Shown here one piece after another: positions 54,080 to 63,700 of a stretch of 64,000 bases of DNA. The notes under the pieces were generated by a model. The model worked only from the letters and a program-made list of their open reading frames with translations. It was not told the origin of the DNA and did no database searches. Position numbers and translations under genes: made by a program. How positions within the stretch are numbered: position 1 is the first letter of the stretch; each line of letters opens with the position of its first letter. The stretch is from Labia minor (taxonomy: Eukaryota; Arthropoda; Insecta; Dermaptera; Spongiphoridae): assembly GCA_963082975.1 (NCBI GenBank), contig OY720345.1:18130491-18194490 (forward strand), in the 5' to 3' direction.

Positions 54080-54316
54080 CCAAAAACGTTTTACTTTTTT
54101 TTAGAACCAAATTGAAAAAATTTAGAAAAAAGTCGGAAATGTTTAAGAACCTAGTCCCAAAAACGTTTTACTTTTTTTTCTTAGAACCAAATTGAAAAAA
54201 ATTTAGAAAAAAAGGCGGAAATGTTTAAGAACCTAGTCCCAAAAACGTTTTAGCTTTTTTTTTTAACCAAATTGAAAAATTTTTAAGTGTCGCGGCACAG
54301 TGGTTGAGAATCACTG
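54080..54316. mobile_element. hAT MITE, left end lost, with internal tandem repeat
   Basis: Right end GCGGCACAGTGGTTGAGAAT then CACTG. The interior is about three tandem units of roughly 80 bases (TTAGAACCAAATTGAAAAAA...AAGTCGGAAATGTTTAAGAA...CCTAGTCCCAAAAACG). It directly abuts the jockey fragment at 53819. Confidence 0.65.
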
Positions 54317-54644
54317 TATAAGAGTGATCATCATTGGAAGACAACTTTGTATGAACGATGTATGAATGTAAAATGTAAGTGTGAATGACTCATTCACATG
54401 TTAATCAAACTTACTTATAGTTCATTTTTTATTTTTTTGAATTGATTGTAAATATATTTAAAATAAAAAAAAAATAAAAAAGTTAAAAAATATAAACTTT
54501 GTACTAATTTGATTACATTTCTTTTATTATTAATCAAGGATGGTATTTGAATTGTTTATTTTTATTAACTATTATTATTTTATCATTAATTCCTTGGAAT
54601 ACATACGTAGATAATAAATTCTTAATTTTATGTTTTTGTTATAG

Positions 54645-54708
54645 ATTCATAATATAAATTGTTTATTATCATCAAACGAAAATGAGTAAAAAACAACCAA
54701 GTGATCAG
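54645..54708 (+). CDS. Gene B start exon (5' UTR plus MSKKQPSDQ)
   Basis: The acceptor TTTTTGTTATAG ends at 54644, so an upstream non-coding exon is expected. After 37 bases of leader, ATG at 54682 (context AAAATGA) starts MSKKQPSDQ and the donor GTACGT follows in phase 0. It is short but flanked by good splice sites and in frame with the exon at 58140. Confidence 0.65.
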
Positions 54709-57700
54709 GTACGTGAAAGAATATCCAATACTATGGCTTTCGATTTACTTAATTATTTATTTATTTATTTTGCTTTGATATAGTCCTCTTTCTTTAAGTG
54801 TGAAAACTATAATATAATGAGAGACCCAGATTACTCATTAGAACAGCGGTCGGAGAACTTTTTTTAATTATTACCCCAAAATATTTTTATGTAAGTTGAT
54901 ATTACCCCATGGTGAAGAGGAAAAAAAACGAAATCTCCTCTTTAGCATCTTTCCTATTATAGCCCCCCATGATAATTTTGAAAAGAAAATGACTAAAAAT
55001 TTAATTTGTAAAAATACTAAAAGGTTTATAAAATAGCAAATTTAAAATATATATTTTTTACTCACAAAAGTTTCATTTTTACCACATTTGGGGAAATTTA
55101 GCCCGGTTCCCCGACCGCTGCATTAGAAGAAAATTTGAAATTAACATATCTAAGAACCCAATCGATGTAAATTCATTTTTTCTATATTCATACAGGGAGC
55201 TAGAATACTATCAATTTATAAATAGAACTTAAATATAAATATATTATTGAATGAAAATATAAAAAAAATTGGTAATTGTTTACAAACCGGGAAGCTTCAG
55301 GGATTTGGATGAAACTTTGCCAGTGGATTCTTTTTTTAATTTCAAAGAAACTTTCCTTATGCAGGATTTCTCGGTCTCGCTCTCTATTATAGTTTACGAG
55401 ATAAAAATTATTAAAGTTTGTCATATAAACTAGTTATGAATGAGGAGCCATTTAATAGTTTTATTGATTAATTCACTAATTATTCACTTATTCATTAATT
55501 TTCGGTTTGTTTCGGTTCGGTTTGGATATAAAAAAATTATTTAATTAATTAATTTTCATTTATCTAAACTGAACTGAAAAAAAATCCCCGAAAATTAACC
55601 CCGAAAGTGAAGCCCTCTGTTGGCCAAAACATGGTAGCTAAATTGCAAACTTTAATAATTTTTATCTCGTAAACTAGAAGAAACCAAGAAATATTGTATA
55701 AGGAAAGTTTCTTTTGAATTAAAAAAGGAATTCACTAGTAAAGTTCCATTCAAATCTCTGAAGCTTCCCTGTTTGTAAAAATTTGAATGATACATAATTA
55801 AACGATTGGAATAATTAATATTATTTTTTAAATTATTTGAATTTAATTATATTCATTATTTAATGTTAAATACTAAATTTTAAAAAATAATAAAATATAG
55901 ACTTTTATAAAATGGATAAACAGAATCGCCATTTTGTTAGTTGATTGAAATGCAGCTGAATTTAATTTATTGATACTTCTTCGGTTACCGTCGCCAGTAA
56001 GTTACTATTTTATTAATCATTCCCAGATTCTATGATCTAGTCTTGACACTTGTATTAAGTGATCGAAATTTTTAAAATCTGATGTAAAACTATTTTAATA
56101 ATTTTATAATTTGAATGAACTCTGGCAAATTCACATTAAATATCAAAATATATTCAGGCATAATCAAAACAGTTAAAAAATTATCAATATATTTTATTAT
56201 TATCACATTAGTTATATGATAATCATAATATGTAAAATTAGCACAAATCGTAAATACTTAAAAAAGTCACAAAATATAAATTGTGATGTTGAGATTTTTT
56301 TGTAGTACTTATATGAAATATCTTTAATCAAAATACCTGTTGAACTTTTATTTTTCATTAAGTCCCTAAATGATACAATACTTGGTTAAAAGTTTCAATA
56401 CCGTACCTTTTAGGAATCCAAAAAGAACATTAAGAAATATCTATTCAAAATCAAGAGTGTATTTTCGAATAGTTTTTATTTTGATTGTTTTTTTTATCTT
56501 AAATCAGTGTTTCTCAACCTTTTAGTATTCACGGCCCAATTTTCATAATTTTCATCGCTCCCCCCATCGGAAATGTTTCAGAGCATCACAAAATCATCTG
56601 ACTTTTTTTTTTAGAACCTTATTGAAAAAAAGTCGGGAATTTTCTCTTGGATATGCTAGCCTCCTCCCCCCCTCAGAGGTACGCGCCCCACAGGTTGAGA
56701 ATGGTTGTCTTAAATGATTAAAAATTCAAAATTTCTATTTTTATATTATATAAATTTGTTTGATATCATTACTATATAAATATATAAGTATTTAGAATTG
56801 ATTTAAAATTTTAATTAATATTGGTACTGGTCTATTTGGCGGTATCACATTTATAGTTATATTCATATTTGATATGGAAACAGCAGTGAACAAGAAGGAG
56901 CAAAAAGGAACAGGGTCCGTTAGGATAAAAGAGAATTGTTCATTTTACTAATTTTTAAAAGCAAGAGTCTATTATAAATTTATATAAATTTTAACAAAAC
57001 GGTATAAAAACAATTGGTTAGTAAAATATGAATAAATAGCATTTTTACAAATGTTATAGGTCATAAGTTTTAAAAAAAATAATACTGATAATAATGATTG
57101 TTTATAATGAAAAGTTTTTAAATTTAAAATATAACATAATATAAAAATTATTTTAAATTTAAATAATGAGTAACTACTCAATTAAACAATGCTATATTCA
57201 GGTAAAATAATCTCTGACTTGTACGTCATACGCAAGGACAACGCCTATCAAGTCGGTTATATCAATGAGGTGTCCTATGATCAGTAGAACGGGTCCTCTC
57301 AACCTTTACCTTGATTATCTTGATCGGAGGCGCTACTTTTTATCAAGTAGCTTTTCCCCAATGTTGATCCCGGAGGCTGGGTTGACTCCGTCCCATAGAC
57401 CCCAGCTAGAGAAATTCCCTTGCCAGGCCCGGGATCATGTGAATGTGAGACAGCGAGCCTAGCCTCTCACCCAATGGCGCCTTCAGGTAAAATAATCAAA
57501 CAAATAAAAATTGTATTAGCATCTGCGGTCTCTCCTATTTAAAATATACCTATATATCAATTATTATTTTGTGTTAGGTTTATTACATAGGACTACACGC
57601 ACACTTTATTAGTACGAGGACAAGTCAATAAGTCCGTGACTTTTTGAATGAAACGCAGGTTTTTTTGGTAAAAAATTATTTTATTTTTCAACGTAATCTT

Positions 57701-60700
57701 CTTTGAGCTCTATACACTTCGTCCAACGTTTCTCCAATTTTTTTATCCCTTCTAAAAAATAAGATTTGTCGAGGACATCAAAATAGATTTGTATTTGGAA
57801 TGATTTCATCGTTGGAGTAAAATCTCTTTCCTCCGAGCCATTGCTTCATGTTTGGAAACAAGAAATAGTCACTCGGGGCTAAATCCAGAGAATAGGGCGG
57901 GTGAGGTAGTAATTAGTAATGCTATTAATGGATGTCAAACAAAAACTAAAGGACCCAGCTGGTTCAAATTTTAACAAGAGTCATCTGAAGTTCCCTGTTG
58001 ACAGGAGCAGTGTTGCCATTTCATTTAAGACACGGGAAATACAAAAAGTCACGGACTTATTGACCTTCCCTCGTATATAAACATTTATAACTAATCATAA
58101 ATGTAGAAATGTATAATAAGAATTTTTCATATATTTTAGGATTCTCACCAATCCGAGAATGAAAAAGTGGCAAGTGTCAGTAGCAATAATCAAAATCATT
58201 CAGATACCTCGCAATCTTCTTGTCCACAACCAGAAAGAACCAATCGCAGAAGATCCATTAGTTTATCTGAAGAAAGTTCAATACCTTTCAAAAAACGTTA
58301 TTCTTATAAGGAGAATCTTAAACAAGAATTCATTCCAGAATTTATTACCAGTGATATTTCAACCTATTTATTTTTCAAAAAATGGGTATGCAAATTTAAA
58401 TAAATCGAATAAATTATTAAATAAATAAAATTGATTATTGTTTGATTATTCCCATCGAATTTAGAATTCAATAACAGTAAAAGACTCATCTAAGAGTCAA
58501 GAATCCACCAGCGGTACACCACCTAATAAGGATAAAGATAAAGACAAGGATAAAGACAAGGATAAAGACAAGGATAAAGACAAGGATAAAGACAAGGATA
58601 AAGATAAGGATAAAGATAAGGATAAAGATAAGGATAAAGATAAAGATAAGGATAAAGATAAAGATAAAGATAAAGATAAAGATAAGGATAAAGATAAGGA
58701 TAAAGATAAAGATAAAGACAATATGAAAGATGACCAACAAAATATGACTATTCTTACGGCAGAAGAGGTAAAATTATTTTTACAAAAGGACCAACTAAAG
58801 ACTTGTGTAAAATCAATTAACCGAATAAAATATTCAAGAAATTTTACTTCATTAAGTAATTCCAAATATTTCAATTATTCTAGAGGTATATAAGTATATT
58901 TATATTTATTATATATAATTTGATTAATTATATTAATAAGTAATGTGTTTTATATTTTCAGATTATGCACCACTAGTAGAAGATGTAGAAAATGCATCTC
59001 AAGTAAGTTTGTAACTATTAACATTAAAATATTGAATAATCAAGGTAACTATAAATATATATAAATATAATTGATATAAAAGCTTTACTAATAGGAACGA
59101 TAGGATTTTTACTATCGGTAATATTTAGTAAGTTTTATAGTATATATTTGACAAATGCATTTATTTGTCATAAATAAATTTTAATCACGTTACCACATCG
59201 TTTAGAAATTACAATTGTTTTTGTTACTCAATGAATATTTCATGATCGTCATTTTGCTTCTTTTGAACTCGAAATTTGCCGTATATAAATTGATAAATTG
59301 GAAAATGAGTTTATTATACATGATAGTAAGTCACTAGTTTAATGAATATTGCTTCTGTACAAGCAAATGTAATTGAAAACGGCAATACGTCCATTCCTCG
59401 CCGTTCGCAAGAGTTGGCACTGTCCCTAATGGCTACGTGGCGATTTTTGAGTTAAGATCTGGGCTTGCACCCATATAAGATGATGAATCCAAAATTTTAC
59501 AGTTATCAATCGTGATGAATCAACCGGTGTAAGAAAAGGGTCATCTGAAGGATCTATTGGTAATTGTTTACAAACCGGGAAGCTTCAGGGATTTGAATGA
59601 ATCTTTGCCAGTGGATTCCTTTTTTAATTCCAAAGAACAAAATATTAATAAAACATGGCAACTAAATCGAATGTCAATTGATTTATAGGCAAATTTTAAT
59701 AATTTTTATCTCCTAAACTAGAGGAGATCGAGAAATATTGGATAGAGAAAGTTTCTTTGGAATTAAAAAAGGAATTCCCTGGCAAAGTTTCATCCAAATC
59801 CATGATGCTTCCTGGTTTGCAAACAATTACTGATATAGAGTTTTTCGAATATATCATCTAATTAACACAATAAGTACTATATTCATATTATAATTTGTAA
59901 GCAGAATACATATTTCAATTAATTTTTTAAACTATATGCTTATTAACAAATCATACATTTTTTTCAATTTATTATTTCAATTAATAAATAAATTTTTAAA
60001 TAACAAAGAGTTTTAAGATTTTCACTAAAATATTATAGATTATAATTATTTATATATTTTTTCTCGAATATATTTAATTAAACTTTTGTGGTTTTTATAA
60101 TTATTAAAGGGATTTTTATTATAACATCATATATTTATATAATTTATTTATTTAGTTAAATAAATGTACAATGTTTCGATTGCTTATTCTGCAGTCATTA
60201 TCAAGTACCGTAAGCTTGCTCCGACTCAATCAGTTCGCTTGAGTCGGGTCAACTTAACTACTTAAACTTAACGACTGCAGAATAAGCAGTCGAAACGTTG
60301 TATATTTATTTAACTAAATAAATAAATTAGACATATATGTGATGTTTTAATAAAAATCCCTTTAATCTTCATATATATTTACAAATTTTTAATTTCATAT
60401 TATAAATTAATGGGTAATTGTTTATTGTAACCGATGTATGATGGATTTTGATAAAACTTTACCAGTAGATTCCTTTTTACCACGTTTTACTTAACTTGTA
60501 TTCTTGTCTGTGAATTGTTTGTATGGGTCAAATCTTGCAATCGATTTTTCGACGACTTCCAATCATCGGATTTTCTTGAAACTTCACCAACAGCTTTGTT
60601 CTCGATGACAATACAATATTATCATTTCTATGAGCTTCTAATTGCTACAATTTGAATGAAATAATCCAAAATTATTCCTATATATAAAAATTCAAAATGT

Positions 60701-63700
60701 CGGATGTAAACAAAAAAGGTTTTGAGCCCAGCATAAGAGATGGAGCTGCAGGCACCCAATTTTAACTCTGCAGGCGCTCAAGAGATTAAATTTAAAAATT
60801 TTCATGACTGGAACGAAGCGCAGCGAAGTGGAAGTCAATGAAAATCCTCAACTTTAATGCATAAATAGTGATCTATAAAAATTTTCATGACGAAGCGTAG
60901 CAAAGTGGAAATTCATAAAAATCCCCAACTTTATAAATATAAATATTTAGTACACATTCATTTCTTAAATTATACTTCATAAATTTAATCAATATGAGTA
61001 AACTAAAATCGATTGCAAAATTTGAAGACTAAAAAGTAGAAAATAATACTTTATAAAAAAAATTTTTAAAAAAACACGTTTTACTAACGGACTAAAAAGG
61101 AGAAAATAATTTTTTTCTGAAAATCCATACTGACATTACATACAAGAGATCTGATTTGAATCAAACTGTCCATAACGTAAAACGTGGGGAGCAACAAATA
61201 ATAATTTTTCTATTCAAATATGATTTCCTTTATTAATTTTTATTTAGCATCAATCGTTGTATTTTTTAAGGCTTAAGTTTTCACCAAAATTCTTGTAGAA
61301 GGGAATATTATTAGTAATACGATAGGATAAGTTTCGTGATATAATTTTTATAAATATTACCTATTAAGTATTTAACAGACGAGATAAAAATTATTAAAAT
61401 TTGCATATAAATCCATTGATATTCTATTGAGCTGCCATGTTTTATTATTTGGCCACCAGAGAGCTCCACTAATTTTCGGTTTTTATAAGTTCGGTTTGGT
61501 TATAAGAGAAAATTAAAAAAATAATTAATTAAATATTTTTCCTTAATGAATAAGTGAATAATTAGTGAATTAGTCAATAAAACATTATTCAATGGCTGCT
61601 CATTCAGAACTAGTTGATCTATCAACCTTTAATAATTGTTATTTCGCAAACTAGAAGCGACCGCCACATACTTCTTAAGGAAAGTTTGTTTTGAATCAAA
61701 AAAGGAATCTACTGGTAAAGTTTTATCAAAATCCATCATACATCGGTTAGAATAAACAATTACCAATTTATGAATTAAATAATATATATTTCTATATTCT
61801 ATTGTACATCAAAAATCTTTGTTATATTAACTATTATAGATATACATATTATAAATAATTATAAATATTTATATTTAATATAATTAATATAATTCAAAAT
61901 GATTTGAATACTTTTTTCCTATGAATTAATATATTTTTGTTTTGTTTCAGAGTCTTTCACGTACAATGATGCGTTCATTTCGCATTCTAAATTACGTTGT
62001 TAATATTGGAAAAATCAATTGTATGAATTTTTCCCCAGATGGAGAATCATTACTTACTTTAACGAAAGAAAATAAATTGACGGTTTATAATGCATTGAAT
62101 GGAATGATGTTAGATCATATTTATTTCAATGATTTTGGTGCAAATTTTGCACAATTTTTTAATAATAAAGAACATATTCTTTTACCAACTTCCAAATATA
62201 TCCATCAAGTACGATTAATTTCATCAATGAATTCAGATGCAATTCGTTATTTTACTGGGCATACCGATGAAATTATTAGCCTTAGCACGAATCTAAAAGA
62301 AATGTACGGATTTATAACAGGGAGTTTAGATAAAACAATTCGTTTGTGGGATATTCGTATGTATCGATCGATTGGTGGATTAATACATGACTCCCCACCA
62401 ATTGGGGCAACAACCGCTGAAGCAAATAATTTTGTGGTTGGCACTAAAGACATGTTCCTTAAAGCATACGATTTACGATCCTATAGTAAAGGACCCTATC
62501 AAGTTTATGATGTATATAAATTTCAACAAACCAAAAATTGTATTTGGAAATCAATTGTAGTCAGTCCGAATGGAATGTATTGGGCTATTTCCAGTGATAA
62601 TGGAAAAGTTTTTATTTTGGATTCCGACACCGGCCGCCTCTTGTTTACAGTCGAGAGTAAGCTTGACTTAAGTGATAAAATTTTGATTTGAAAAAAAATG
62701 ATAAATTTTCTATGATTAATCATTTTAATTAATTCATTAATTAATGATAATTTGTATTTTTTTTTAGCGTCGTCCACGCGAAGGGAAATACTTGGGGACA
62801 TTAATGTTTCCTTTTCAGTGAATAATCGATTCTTGATTGTAAGCTCAAGAGGTAACTTTTTGAGAGTGTGGGATCTATATGCTTGCCAACCCCTGTGCAC
62901 CTTACATGTAAATTATATTTAATATCTTATTAAATATGTGTATAAAGTGATAAATAGTGTTAAGAAAATTCGACAAGTGAATTTTTCATTTTGGTTCAAT
63001 TTTGTTTATTTGTTTTTTTTTTTTAAATATGTTGATATATATATATTATAGTTATATTCTTTAAAAATTTTCAATGTAAAATTAAAATTAATACTATTTA
63101 CTTTTAGTTACTTAATTTTATTACATTTTTATTAATAAGTGGATATTGAAGTGGGTGGGAGTTCTTGCTCCCTCTTACATGAAAAAAGTATATTTTGGTA
63201 ATTGTTTACAAAAATAGAAGCTTCAGGGATTTGGGTACAACTTTACCAGTTGATTTCTTTTTTAAATTCCAAGTGACTATTAAAATAGCAAATGGTTCGT
63301 TCACTTATAGTTTCCGGGATAAAAATTGTTAAAATTTGCATATAAATCCATTGACATTCAATTTAGCTACCATGTTTTATTCATTTGGCCACTAGATGGC
63401 TTAACTAATTTTCGGGGGGAGGGGTCAGTTCGGTTTGGATATCTGAAAATTAAAAAATTAATTAATTAAATAATTTTCCTATATTCAAACCGATTCAAAA
63501 AACAGAATATTGGTGAATAAACGAATAATTAGTGAATTAGCCAATAAAAAATTATTAAATGACTGCTCAATCATATCTGGTTTATCTGTTAAACTTTAAT
63601 AATTTTTATCTCGTAAACTAGAAGAGACCGAGAAATATTGCATAGGAAAAGTTTTTTTTGAATTAAAAAAGGAATCCACTGGTAAAGTTTTATCCAAATC

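Noticed and set aside
57265-57462. 65-codon frame
   Set aside because: Lies wholly inside the SINE bounded by the 16-bp duplication.
58486-58874. Long minus-strand frames with Ser-Leu and Phe-Ile repeats
   Set aside because: They are antisense readings of the Lys-Asp coding microsatellite; the plus-strand frame has splice sites and continuity with the WDR82-like exons.
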